Positions 1-9,916 of a DNA stretch of 64,000 nucleotides are shown here, piece by piece. Each line of letters begins with the position of its first letter. Position 1 is the stretch's first letter. A program made the position numbers and the translations under genes. The DNA lies in assembly GCA_028751875.1 (NCBI GenBank), contig CM054157.1, positions 48,827,482-48,891,481 of the forward strand, in the 5' to 3' direction. The notes beneath the pieces were generated by a model. The model worked only from the letters and a program-made list of their open reading frames with translations. It was not told the DNA's origin and made no database searches. Source of the DNA: Rapana venosa. Its lineage: Eukaryota > Mollusca > Gastropoda > Neogastropoda > Muricidae.

Positions 1-91
1 AGGAAGAGGATGTTAAAGGGGAAAAGCACCGGAGTCAAGGGTGGTTATTTTGTGCTCCTTGAAATGAAAGAGTAAATGAAAAGGAATAAAT

Positions 92-150
<59 letters not shown>
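92..150 (+). repeat. (CT)n microsatellite
   Basis: A nearly pure CT run of about 55 bases next to a truncated SINE. It causes Ser/Leu and Arg/Glu shadow frames. Confidence 0.95.
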
Positions 151-153
<3 letters not shown>

Positions 154-154
154 C

Positions 155-385
155 TCTCCACTCTCCCCAAAAAGTCCTTCGGATGAGACTATAAACCGAG
201 GCCCCGTGTGCGTGCGAACACATGCAGAATATCTTGCGCACACATTAAAATCCTGTTCCGCTTTTCGTAAGAGTAGGCCATTGTGTGCCGGTGGGAACAG
301 ATAATTTACAAAACTGCATACACACCGGGACTGGATGTAAAAAAGCACATAAGTGCTTATTCCATTATCCTCGATATAAAAGAAT
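155..385 (+). mobile_element. SINE family A, 5'-truncated
   Basis: Contains the family body (ATGAGACTATAAACCGAG, AGTAGGCCATTGTGTGCC, GGGACTGGATGTAAAAAAGC, TTCCATTATCCTCGATAT). The tRNA-like head is missing; it abuts CT tracts on both sides. Confidence 0.75.
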
Positions 386-1007
386 CTCTCTGTCTCCTTC
401 TCCCTCCCTCTCTCTTTCTCTCTATCCCTCTCTCTCTATGTAGTATGTGTCTCTCATTCGCATTCTGTCTCTCTCTCTCTCCCTCCCTCCTACTTTCTCT
501 CCCTCCCTCTCTCTCCTGTCCCGCCTCTTCCCCCCCCCCCCCCTCACCCCCCTCTTGCTCTCTCTCTCTTTCTCTCTCTGTGTAATTTTTTCCATGTCCT
601 ATGCACCTTTGCCCCTTTGTACTGCAAACGCGTGATAGATTTATGATAATCCAGATGACATGTACCTATATAATATCGCTATCTGGCTGTGCTCTCTCTG
701 TCTCTCTCTCTCTGTCTCTGTCTGTCTCTCTCTCCCTCCCTCCCTCCCTCCCTCCCTCTCCATCCCTCTCTCCCTCTCCATCCCTCTCTCCCTCCTTCAC
801 TCTCTCTCTCTCTCCCCTCCTTCCCTCTCTCTCTGTCTGTCTCTCTGTCTATAGCTCTCTCTCTCGCTGTCTCTCTCTCCCGCTCTGTCTCTCTCTCCCT
901 CACTTTCTCTCTCCCCCCTCTCCCCCCCCCCCTCTCCTCTCTCTCCCTCTCTCTCTCTCTCCCTCCCTCCCTCCCTCTCTCTCTCTCTTTCTCTGTCTGT
1001 CTCTGTC

Positions 1008-1060
<53 letters not shown>

Positions 1061-1110
1061 GTGTGTGTTATAATATATTCAACAAATATATATATATATA
1101 TATATACTAA
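385..1110 (+). repeat. Pyrimidine-rich (CT/CCT) region ending in (AT)n and (GT)n
   Basis: About 630 bp of almost pure pyrimidine on this strand, then (TA)n at 1012-1044, (GT)n at 1045-1068 and (AT)n near 1088-1106. Long shadow ORFs here are not genes. Confidence 0.92.
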
Positions 1111-1464
1111 ACGAAAATTCATATGTGCATCAGCTAAGACAACATGCTTAAGTTAAATAATCTTTCTCCAAATATTAAAAAAAAAAAAAAACTATGGAAA
1201 AATGTGCATAGCTACAAATAGCACTAAGATTAATTTTAAACTGAAGATAGTTGCACAGTGGAGATGTTGTAATGCAATGTTATAATTTTAACTTTAATAG
1301 AAAGTATGCAAATAAATTGTAGTGAAACTGAAAGAGATTTTTTAAAAACTTATGTTTTATCCATTTTTAAACTTATGTTTATTTAGTAATGTTATTATAA
1401 ATATAAACTGACAGAAATTCTTTTTTCTTAACTTATTTATTATTCAGTAATGTTATCATAAATG
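1111..1464. other. Unique AT-rich spacer, nothing recognised
   Basis: AT-rich sequence with A-runs. No coding, RNA or element signature seen. Confidence 0.5.
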
Positions 1465-1757
1465 TGGGGACAGGATAGCTCAGTGGTCAGAGCACTCGCT
1501 TTCCCCCAGCCAAGGTTAAGCAGCATCGAGCGTGGTTACCAGTTGGATGGGTGACCATTTGTGCGCCTTTGGTTTCAGTACAGTCCCCCAGTTCTTCCAG
1601 CTGTAAATGGGTACCTGCCCTCTTTAGGGTCAGGGAAGGTAAAGCAGCGAGGGAGAGGAGATGGGCGCCGCCCTCAATATGCTGGCCCCGAGAGAAGTGA
1701 TGTCTCTGACGCCTCACTCCCCTACCACCACATAGGTTATGGGACACCTTACCTTAA
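1465..1757 (+). mobile_element. SINE family B (tRNA-like plus 5S-like head)
   Basis: A full-length-looking ~290-bp copy. It begins GGGGACAGGATAGCTCAG (tRNA A-box-like), followed by GGTTAAGCAGCATCGAGCG and TTGGATGGGTGACC, which match the box A / box C region of 5S rRNA. A conserved body ends in GGTTATGGGACACC and TTACCTT. Confidence 0.8.
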
Positions 1758-1867
1758 TGTTGTTATAAATATGAACTGCCAGAGATTCTGTTGAAAGACT
1801 GTGCATTCCTTGGAAAGAAAGAAATTTATTTTCTTTTTCCCTTAGCAGAATGCTAACACATGTCCAA

Positions 1868-2110
1868 GAGTGTGTGTGTGCACGCACATGCTTGCACGCA
1901 CATACACACACGCATTCACACACACACACACGAGCAAGCATGTACACATGTATTTATTTTCTCTCATCTATCTATCTCTCTTAGTATCTATCTATCTATC
2001 TATCTTAGTTATCTATCTACCTATAGTATCTATCTATCTCACAAACATACACACAAATATCCACTCTTAACAGTCGTGCAGGCGCGCACACACACACACA
2101 CACACACCAC
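1868..2110 (+). repeat. (CA)n and (TATC)n microsatellites
   Basis: CA-rich tracts flank a TATC/TATCTATC block at about 1965-2040. Confidence 0.9.
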
Positions 2111-2194
2111 AACACAGGACTTAAGTGTGGAGTGTACAAATTGATATCAATTAAGTGTATCCCTTCAAAAGAGACCATGGCCTTTTCTTGAATA

Positions 2195-2488
2195 AATTAT
2201 TCTCTCTCTCTCTCTATCTCACTCGCTCGCTCGCAAACATATGCGCACATACACACCAACACAATCACACACACACACACACACCCCCCCCAACACCCCC
2301 CTCCACCACAAAAACTCCCCTCCCACACCACTCTTCTATCCCCCCTCCCCCCCAACCAACCCTTCACACAACACACAGACACACACACACACACACACAA
2401 AACACACAGGCACACAACACAGAAACACACACACACACACACACACAAAACACACACACACACAAAACACACACACACAAAACACACA

Positions 2489-2523
<35 letters not shown>

Positions 2524-2675
2524 AGAGTCGTGAATTCAATTTCAAAACCACTTTATATTGAAAACTCGTTTCAATACAATTCACCGCCTACATTATCCAC
2601 AGTCACAGGCCTCCATAATGTCAGTCACATGATACAACTCAGTTGCTAACAACACAAAACAACAAACACACACAC

Positions 2676-2706
<31 letters not shown>

Positions 2707-3030
2707 CACACACATGCTCTCTCTCTCAAACACACACACACACATATCATACACATACACACACAGATAGATAGACAGACACATACAGACAAACACACAC
2801 ACACAAACACACACTCTCTCTCTCTCTCTCAAACATGAAACACACACACACACGCACATCATACACACACGCACACACAGACAGACAGACACAACACCAC
2901 ACACCCACAAACAACATATACACACGCACACACAGACAGACAGACACAACACACCCACCCACAAACAACATATACACGCACACACACACACAACACATAC
3001 ACACACAACATATATACACATACTCAGATA

Positions 3031-3090
<60 letters not shown>

Positions 3091-3199
3091 ACATATACAC
3101 ACGCACACACACAACACACACACACACAACATATATACACACACACAGATAGACACACACAAACAACATACACACACACATGCACACACACACATACAG

Positions 3200-3236
<37 letters not shown>

Positions 3237-3240
3237 CATA
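2195..3240 (+). repeat. Complex (CA)n region, about 1 kb
   Basis: CA-dominated sequence with CAACA, CACACAGACAGACAGA and TATACACA variants. One internal higher-order unit (AACAACATATACACACGCAC type) repeats several times. Thr/His and Cys/Val shadow frames arise here. Confidence 0.93.
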
Positions 3241-3349
3241 GTCAACAACAACAGCAACAATACAGGATTCTATTGCAGTATTGTTACTATTACAAGCGTG
3301 AATATCTTACTGGAAGTCAGTTTGTACCTTGCAGTTATTGATCTTGCCC

Positions 3350-3650
3350 TGGAGGGAGAGAGAAGAAGGGAGGAAAGAGGGGGGGGGGAGAGGGAGAGAG
3401 ACAGGGGAGGGAGGGGGGGGAGAGAGAGTGTGTGTGTGTCTGAATGAATGAATATTTTTGTTGAGGGAATAGAAAAAAGCTGAGAGAGAGAGAGGGGGGG
3501 GGGGGGGGGGGGGGGGGAAAGAAGGGAGGGGAGAAAGAGAGGGAGGGAGGGAGACAGAAAGAGTATGACTGACTGACTGACTGAATGAATGAAGGAAGGA
3601 AGGAAGGAAGGGGGGAAGGAGGGAAGGAATACTTTTATTGAAGGGAAAAG

Positions 3651-3697
<47 letters not shown>

Positions 3698-3700
3698 CTT
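3350..3700 (+). repeat. Purine-rich region with poly-G and (GA)n
   Basis: GGGAGA-rich sequence with a G-run of about 26 near 3493-3518, ACTG and GAAG tetranucleotide repeats near 3567-3612, and (GA)n at 3655-3694. Confidence 0.9.
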
Positions 3701-3728
3701 TTGTTTCGAGGAAAACGTGCTCTTTTTT

Positions 3729-3852
3729 TTATTCAGTCCCCATGGGCATGCGGTTTTGTCAATTTTATCGTTCGTTTCCCTGGCACACAATGGCCTTCTC
3801 TTCAAAGGTACAAAAGCCAGAACAGGTTTTAACATGTGCGCAATATGTTCTG
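3729..3852 (-). mobile_element. SINE family A fragment
   Basis: A middle segment only, reverse-oriented (CACACAATGGCCTTCTC, TTAACATGTGCGCAATAT). Confidence 0.55.
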
Positions 3853-3904
3853 AGAGAGAGAGAGAATGTGTGTGTGTGTCACTGTGCGTGTGTGTGTAAA
3901 TTTA

Positions 3905-4239
3905 TTTATTCTTTTATATCGAGGATAATGGAATAAGCACTCATGTGCTTGTTTACATCCAGTCCCCATGTGGATTTGTGAATTCTGTCATCTGTTCCCA
4001 CCTGCACACAATGGCCTACTCTTACGAAAAGCGGAACAGGACTTAATGTGTGCGCAAGATGTTCTGCGTGCGTTTGCACACGGGGCCTCGGTTTATAGTC
4101 TCATCTGAAGGACTTTTGTGGAGAGTGGAGTCTGCACTGATGTTAACTCCAGAGGAAAATACCCCCTTGAACGGGAATCAAACCCAGGTAGTCAGATTGC
4201 GAACGCAATGTTCTGACCACTGGGCTATCCCGTCCCCAC
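3905..4239 (-). mobile_element. SINE family A, full length
   Basis: Reverse-oriented. From the 3' end (ATCGAGGATAATGGAATAAG) to a tRNA-like head (rc of CAAACCCAGGTAGTCAGATT and CACTGGGCTATCCCG). Confidence 0.8.
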
Positions 4240-4303
<64 letters not shown>

Positions 4304-4370
4304 ATGTGTGTGTGTCACTGTGTGTGTGCTTATGTGTGTGTGTGCTTATATGTGTGTGTGTGTGTGTGTT
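4240..4370 (+). repeat. (GA)n and (GT)n microsatellites
   Basis: GA run to about 4303, then GTGT-rich sequence, next to the head of a family A SINE. Confidence 0.9.
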
Positions 4371-4740
4371 AATGAACGAAAGAGCAAATGAGTGCCCAAA
4401 GGAATGAATTCATGATGTTTATTTCAATATATTTTTCAAGGATGACAGATTTATTTATAAGCATTCACATACTTTTTTTCATCTGGCCCTTGCCCTGATT
4501 AGTACAACTACCATTCAAACAAACAAACAAACAAAATGTTCAACCTTTGATTTAGAGAAAAAAGATAACTATATTAGTATATATGTATTCAAACAAAGAC
4601 ATATTCCCCAATTGACCCAAACATTATTGTCAAAATTGATACACTGATTATAGTTAAGTAAACCAGAAGGAGTGAAATAGAGGGGAGAGAGCAAGAAATG
4701 AGAGAGAGAAAGAGAGAGAGAGAGAATGAGTCCATAGTGA
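4371..4740. other. Unique spacer, nothing recognised
   Basis: AT-rich with a short AAAC repeat near 4521-4536. GATTAGTACAACTACC resembles a scrap shared with about 39350. No gene signal. Confidence 0.4.
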
Positions 4741-4810
4741 TGGGGACTGGATGTGAAAAAGCACATGAGTCATGAGTGTTTATCCGTTATCCTCGATATA
4801 AAAGAATAAC
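4741..4810 (+). mobile_element. SINE family A 3'-end fragment
   Basis: GGGGACTGGATGTGAAAAAG through CCTCGATATAAAAGAATAA, followed by a short AAAT-rich tail. Confidence 0.6.
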
Positions 4811-4879
4811 ATAAATAAATAAAATACTCATGCACAACACAGTTCTTTGGGCGGCTTGATCTAAAACCCCTCTGTATAT

Positions 4880-5190
4880 ATGATAATAATAATAACAATA
4901 ATAACAATAATAATAATGATGTATGAAATTTATATAGCGCTCAATCTTGTAGAGCAACGAATGAAAGCGCTCAGATGACTTTTTTTTTATATCAAGGATA
5001 ATGGAATAAGCACTCATGTGCTTTTTTTTACATCCAGTCTCCATGTGTATGCGGTTTTGTAAATTTTGTCATCTGTTCCCACCGGCACACAATGGCCTAC
5101 TCTTTCAAAAAGCAGAACAGGATTTAACGTGTGCGCAAGATGTTCTGCATGCGTTCACACACGGGGCCTCGGGTTTATAGTCTCATCCTC
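4880..5190 (-). mobile_element. SINE family A with long 3' tail module
   Basis: Reverse-oriented. It starts in an AAT-rich tail with AATTTATATAGCGCTCAATC and AGCGCTCAGATGAC, then the usual A body, and stops at GTTTATAGTCTCATC (head absent). Confidence 0.7.
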
Positions 5191-5262
5191 TACATTATGA
5201 ATGATAAATTTGCTGGACTGAAGGTGAAAAATGAGAGTGAAAAGTTTTAGGTTCTCGTAAGA

Positions 5263-5448
5263 CAGATGCTATAGCCGAGTGGTTAAGACTGTTTGACTTC
5301 AAGTTCAATCCCACGGGTCCATGAAGTCGTGGGTTCGAATCTCGGTGGCATCTGGTGAAATAAGGGTGGGGGATTTTTACAATCTTCCAGGTCAACTTCA
5401 AGTGCAGACCTGCCAGTCCCTTTATTCCCTTTGGGCGCTCATGCCTGT
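5263..5448 (+). mobile_element. SINE family D (tRNA-like head)
   Basis: GCTATAGCCGAGTGGTTAAG (A box) and GTCGTGGGTTCGAATCTC (B box), then GGTGGGGGATTTTTACAATC and CCAGGTCAACTTCAAGTGC. Confidence 0.75.
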
Positions 5449-5641
5449 GTGTGTGTGTGTGTAGATAGATAGATAGATAGATAGGTAGATAGGTAGGTAG
5501 GTAGGAAGTTAGGTAGGTAGGTAGATACATACATACATACACACACTTATTCAGAAGATCAAAATATGCACCATTCATATCAGCATTCAGTGATTTATGT
5601 ATATATATATATATAAAACGCAAGTAAACTGAAAATATATA

Positions 5642-5700
<59 letters not shown>
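5449..5700 (+). repeat. (GATA/GGTA)n and long (TA)n
   Basis: GATA/GTAG tetranucleotides at 5461-5540, then an almost pure TA run at about 5634-5700. Confidence 0.92.
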
Positions 5701-5701
<1 letters not shown>

Positions 5702-6749
5702 CACAAGTAAACTGAAAGTACAACAGATATATGTAAAACACAAGTAAACTGAAAGTACAAAAAGAGACAACAAATATTGGAAAGTTTTCCTTTGAAAGTG
5801 AAACTGAAAATGCTTTCAGTTTGTCTTTTAGCTCACTTGTATAATATAATATAATATAATATAATATAATATAATATAATATAATATGATATAATACAAT
5901 ATAATATCAAATAATATTTTAGCCCACTTATATTATTTATATATAATGTAATATAATATTTCAGCCCATTTATAACTATATGATATACTATTTTAGCCCA
6001 CATATATAATATAATATAATATGATATAATATAACATTTCAGCCCATTTATATAACTATATGATATACTATTTTAGCCCACATATAATATAATATAATAT
6101 AATATAATATTTCAGCCCATTTATAACTATATGATATACTATTTTAGCCCACTTATATAATATAATATAATATAATATAATATAATATAATATAATATAA
6201 TAGAATATAATATGATATAATACAATATAATCTAATATAATAATAATATGATATAATATTTCAGCCCATTTATATACTATATGATATAATATCTTAGCCT
6301 ACTTATATTATATAATATAATATTTCAGCCCACTTATATACTATATGATATGATATCTTAGCCCACTTATATAATATAATATAATATAATATAATATAAT
6401 ATAATATAATATAATATAATATTTCAGCCCATTTATATACTATATGATATACTATTTTAGCCCATTTATATAATATAATATAATATGATATAATACAATA
6501 TAATATAATATAATAATAATATAATATAATATTTCAGCCCATTACTATACTAAATGATATCATATCTTAGCCCACTTATATAATATAATATATAATATAA
6601 TATAATATAATATAATATAATATAATATAATATAGTATAATATAGTATAATATAATATAATATTTCAGCCCACTTATATACTATATGATATACTATCTTA
6701 GCCCACTTATATAATATAATATAATATAATATTTTAGCCCACTTATATA

Positions 6750-6788
<39 letters not shown>

Positions 6789-7254
6789 ACTTTCTTGCGC
6801 ACACGCTAAGACCTGTTAAAACCTTTTCCATTCTTTGGAAGAGTTGGCTATTATGTGCTGATGGGAAGGGATGACAGCATTTGCAAAACTGTATAGACAC
6901 GGGGACTTGATAGTTGATGTAAAAAAAAAAAATAATAATAAATGGAATTTATAGGGCTCTATCTTGCAGAGACAAATCAAAGCCCTTGCACTCAACTCAT
7001 TCTTACACAGTCATACAACCAGTAACAATAAACAGTTCCAACAAGTCCAAATATGCACGCACGCATGTACACAGATGCGTGCTTATTCTGTTATCCTCAA
7101 AATACAAGAAATAAAGAAATCAATATTCATCTATATATCATAATAAGTATACAAAACTGAAAGCACAAAAGAGAAGAAAAAATATCTGAAAGAGTTTTTT
7201 GGAAAGTGAAACAAAGTACTTTCAGTTCATCCTTATATATATATATATATATAT

Positions 7255-7295
<41 letters not shown>

Positions 7296-7377
7296 TAAAC
7301 TGAAAGTACAAAAAGAGGAAATACATTGGAAACAGTTTCTTTGAAAGTGAAACTGAAAGTACTTTCAGTTCATCCTT

Positions 7378-7450
<73 letters not shown>

Positions 7451-7976
7451 TAGATAGATATTAAACTGAAAGTACAAAAAGAGGAAAAACATTGGAAAGA
7501 ATTTCTTTGAAAGTGAAAATGAAAGTACTTTCAGTTTGCCTTTTAGCCTACTAACTTATATACTTATATATCATAATAAGTGTAGGGAAAAGAGAGATAG
7601 ATATTGGAAACAGTTTCTTTGAAAGTGAAAGTACTTTCAGTTTGCCTTTTAATCTGCTTATATACTTACATATCATAATATGTCTAGGGAAAAGAGAGAT
7701 AGATATTGGAAACAGTTTCTTTGAAAGTGAAAGTACTTTCAGTTTGCCTTTTAATCTGCTTATATACTTACATATCATAATATGTCTAGGGAAAAGAGAG
7801 ATAGATATTGGAAATGGTTTCTTTGAAAGTGAAAGTACTTTCAGTTTGCCTTTTAATCTGTTTATATACTTACATATCATAATATGTCTAGGGAAAAGAG
7901 AGATAGATATTGGAAACGGTTTCTTTGAAAGTGAAACTGAAAGTACTTTCAGTTCATCCTTATATATATATATATA

Positions 7977-8046
<70 letters not shown>

Positions 8047-8650
8047 TAGATAGATATTAAACTGAAAGTACAAAAAGAGGAAAAACATTGGAAAGAATTT
8101 CTTTGAAAGTGAAAATGAAAGTACTTTCAGTTTGCCTTTTAGCCTACTAACTTATATACTTATATATCATAATAAGTGTAGGGAAAAGAGAGATAGATAT
8201 TGGAAACAGTTTCTTTGAAAGTGAAAGTACTTTCAGTTTGCCTTTTAATCTGTTAATACTTACATATCATAATAGTCTGGGGAAAAGGGGAAAAATTATT
8301 GGAAACAGTTTCTTTAAAAGTGAAAGTACTTTCTTTCCCTTTTAATTGCTTATATACTTAAATCATAATATGTCTAGGAAAAAGAAGATAGATTTTGGAA
8401 AGGGTTTCTTTGAAATAAAAGTACTTTCATTTTTCCCTTTTTTAATTGTTATATACTTACATATATAATATGTTGGGGAAAAGAGAGATGATTTGGAAAG
8501 GTTTCTTGAAGTGAAAGTATTTCTTTTGCCTTTTAATCTGCTTATATATTTCATATCATAAAATTGTCTGGGGAAAAGAAGATGATTTTGGAACGGTTTC
8601 TTTAAAAGTGAAAGACTTTCTTTTTCTTTTACCAGCCCACTTATTATATT
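5701..8650 (+). repeat. Composite satellite with palindromic core and inserted microsatellites
   Basis: The unit (~90-130 bp) contains AACTGAAAGTACAAAAAGAG, ATTGGAAA, TTTCTTTGAAAGTGAAA, and the dyad CTGAAAGTACTTTCAG, then GCC(T)TTTTAGCC and CTTATATA. Units occur near 5701-5835 and repeatedly at 7145-8640. Between them the CTTATATA position is expanded into (ATAAT)n (5838-6735), (TA)n plus (GT)n (7228-7290), and (GATA)n plus (GACA)n (7380-7460, 8005-8056). Copies decay towards 8640. Confidence 0.88.
6783..7125 (+). mobile_element. SINE family A, interrupted relic inside the satellite region
   Basis: A body from CTTGCGCACACGCTAAGA to CACGGGGACTTGATAG, then about 150 bp of AAT / GGAATTTATAGGGCTC tail-type sequence, then the A 3' end GTGCTTATTCTGTTATCC. 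Two related elements seem nested. Confidence 0.55.
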
Positions 8651-8671
8651 CTTATTGAAACAAGTGTGGTG

Positions 8672-8955
8672 GGGGGGGTAGCTCAGTGGTCCAGCACTCG
8701 TTTTCCCCCCAGCAAAGGGTTTATTAGCAACATCGAGCGTGGTTACAACTTGTTGGGTCCGTTTGGTCCCTTTGGGCTTCAGTACAGTTCCCCAGTTCAC
8801 CCAGCTGTAAATGGATACCTGCCACTTTATGATCAGGGAAGGTAAAGCAGTGAGGGAGAAGAGATGGGCGCTGCCTTCAATATGCTGGCCCCTTGAGAAG
8901 TTGAGGTCTCTGACGCCTCACTCCCCTACGACCACGTAGGTTGTGGGACACCTGA
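8672..8955 (+). mobile_element. SINE family B, diverged copy
   Basis: Same order of blocks (TAGCTCAGTGGT, ATCGAGCGTGGTTAC, AAATGG-TACCTGCC, GTTGTGGGACACC) with many small differences in the head. Confidence 0.75.
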
Positions 8956-9267
8956 AATAATACTAAGTTCAATCACCTCCAGCGCTCTACCCAAAAGCAG
9001 TCAGTACCTAAAACTCCCCCAGGCTAAAACAACTAACCTACCACACCCCATAATGTCTGATTTAAAAAATTTCCACTCCTCTTGTGAACCCTCACCCCCT
9101 TCCCACCCCACACATGTCCCCGTCTCCGAAACTGCCCACTTTTGGTCCAGATGCCCCTCGGCTAGGTGAAAAGAGAAAAATTCTGTCCCATGCTGAAGTC
9201 GGATGCGCTGGGCCTAACTTGTCAGGCGCTTAAAGGCAGCGCAATGCATTTTTGCTTATATGGTAAG
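8956..9267. other. Spacer with a repeat G scrap
   Basis: C-rich sequence, then AGTCGGATGCGCTGGGCCTA and TGTCAGGCGCTTAAAGGCAG at 9200-9240, shared with 57.5 kb. No coding signal. Confidence 0.4.
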
Positions 9268-9482
9268 GGTAAAGTAGGTAAAGGAGTCCCATAACCTATA
9301 AGGTCGTAGGGGAGCGAGGCGTCAGAGACCTCACTTCTCTAGGGCCAGCATATTGAGGGCGGCGCCCATCTCCTCTCCCTCGCTGCTTTACCTTCCCTGA
9401 CCCTAAAGAGGGCAGGTACCCATTTACAGCTGGGTGAACTGGGGGACTGTACTGAAGCTAAGGCGCGCAAACGGTCACCCAT
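9268..9482 (-). mobile_element. SINE family B, head-truncated
   Basis: Reverse-oriented body and 3' end (GTCCCATAACCTATAAGG through GGTCACCCAT). It stops inside the 5S-like block. Confidence 0.75.
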
Positions 9483-9529
9483 ATATGACAGACAACAATT
9501 GTTGCTGTCTGAGGGTTCGACGAGGAAGA

Positions 9530-9755
9530 AGAATCAACATCATCATCATTATCTTTATTATTGTTGTTGTTATTGGTGTTATGATGATGATGTTGCTTTA
9601 CAAGATTCAGCGCTATATAAATTCCATACATTATTATTATTATTGTTGTTGTTGTTTTTATTATTATTTTTGGTGGTGGTGGTGGTGTTCTCATCATCAT
9701 CATCATCATTGTCGTCATCACATCATTATTGTTGTTGGTATTGGTATTGTTGTTG
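9530..9755 (+). repeat. (CAT/ATT/GTT)n trinucleotide region
   Basis: Mixed trinucleotide repeats around a SINE tail module, about 80 bp upstream of the first SACS exon. Confidence 0.85.
9595..9660 (+). mobile_element. Isolated SINE 3' tail module
   Basis: CTTTACAAGATTCAGCGCTA and TATAAATTCCATACATTATT followed by ATT/GTT repeats: the same tail found fused to family A at 4.9, 14.2 and 61.9 kb, here without a body. Confidence 0.5.
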
Positions 9756-9833
9756 TTTTATACTTGTTGAAACCATTTTTTAACATTCAATATTACCATT
9801 TTATCATGAAATATTTTGTTTTATATTGTGCAG

Positions 9834-9916
9834 AATATTCAGACGTCCCCAGGATGTAAAATCTGAGTGACGCATTGGTGTTCACCATCAAAGGGAGGCT
9901 TCGGTTGTCAACATGG
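9834..9916 (+). CDS. SACS: SACS exon with start codon and 5'UTR
   Basis: An acceptor-like TTGTGCAG ends at 9833 and the donor GTAAGA starts at 9917. The start ATG (9913-9915) sits in a good Kozak context (CAACATGG) and leaves one base, G, which joins the first two bases of the next exon to make an Ala codon ([12 protein letters not shown]...). An in-frame TGA at 9868 blocks upstream extension. A minimal upstream ATG-TAA lies at 9854-9859. The transcription start was not found; if 9834 is a true acceptor there is a further untranslated exon upstream, otherwise the exon simply starts further left. Confidence 0.7.
9854..9859 (+). promoter_or_regulatory. Start-stop upstream ORF (ATG-TAA)
   Basis: An ATG immediately followed by TAA lies 54 nt upstream of the proposed SACS start in the same exon. 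Such start-stop elements are known to stall or divert ribosomes in other genes. It matters only if this exon is transcribed as modelled. Confidence 0.4.

Noticed and set aside
385..1156. Long Ser/Leu/Pro-rich and Arg/Glu-rich ORFs
   Set aside because: They are translations of CT/GA microsatellite in several frames and both strands, with no codon bias.
1487..1560. TAGCTCAGTGGT and GGTTCGAAT-type sequences as tRNA or 5S rRNA genes
   Set aside because: They recur many times attached to shared non-tRNA bodies, lack proper cloverleaf pairing or a complete 5S sequence, and are best read as SINE heads.
2155..3260. Thr/His-rich and Cys/Val-rich ORFs of up to 212 codons
   Set aside because: Pure (CA)n/(GT)n shadows.
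7551..8013. Repetitive ORFs (RLKGKLKVLSLSKK units) in the satellite
   Set aside because: Open only because the satellite unit length happens to be divisible by 3; no start context and decays with the satellite.
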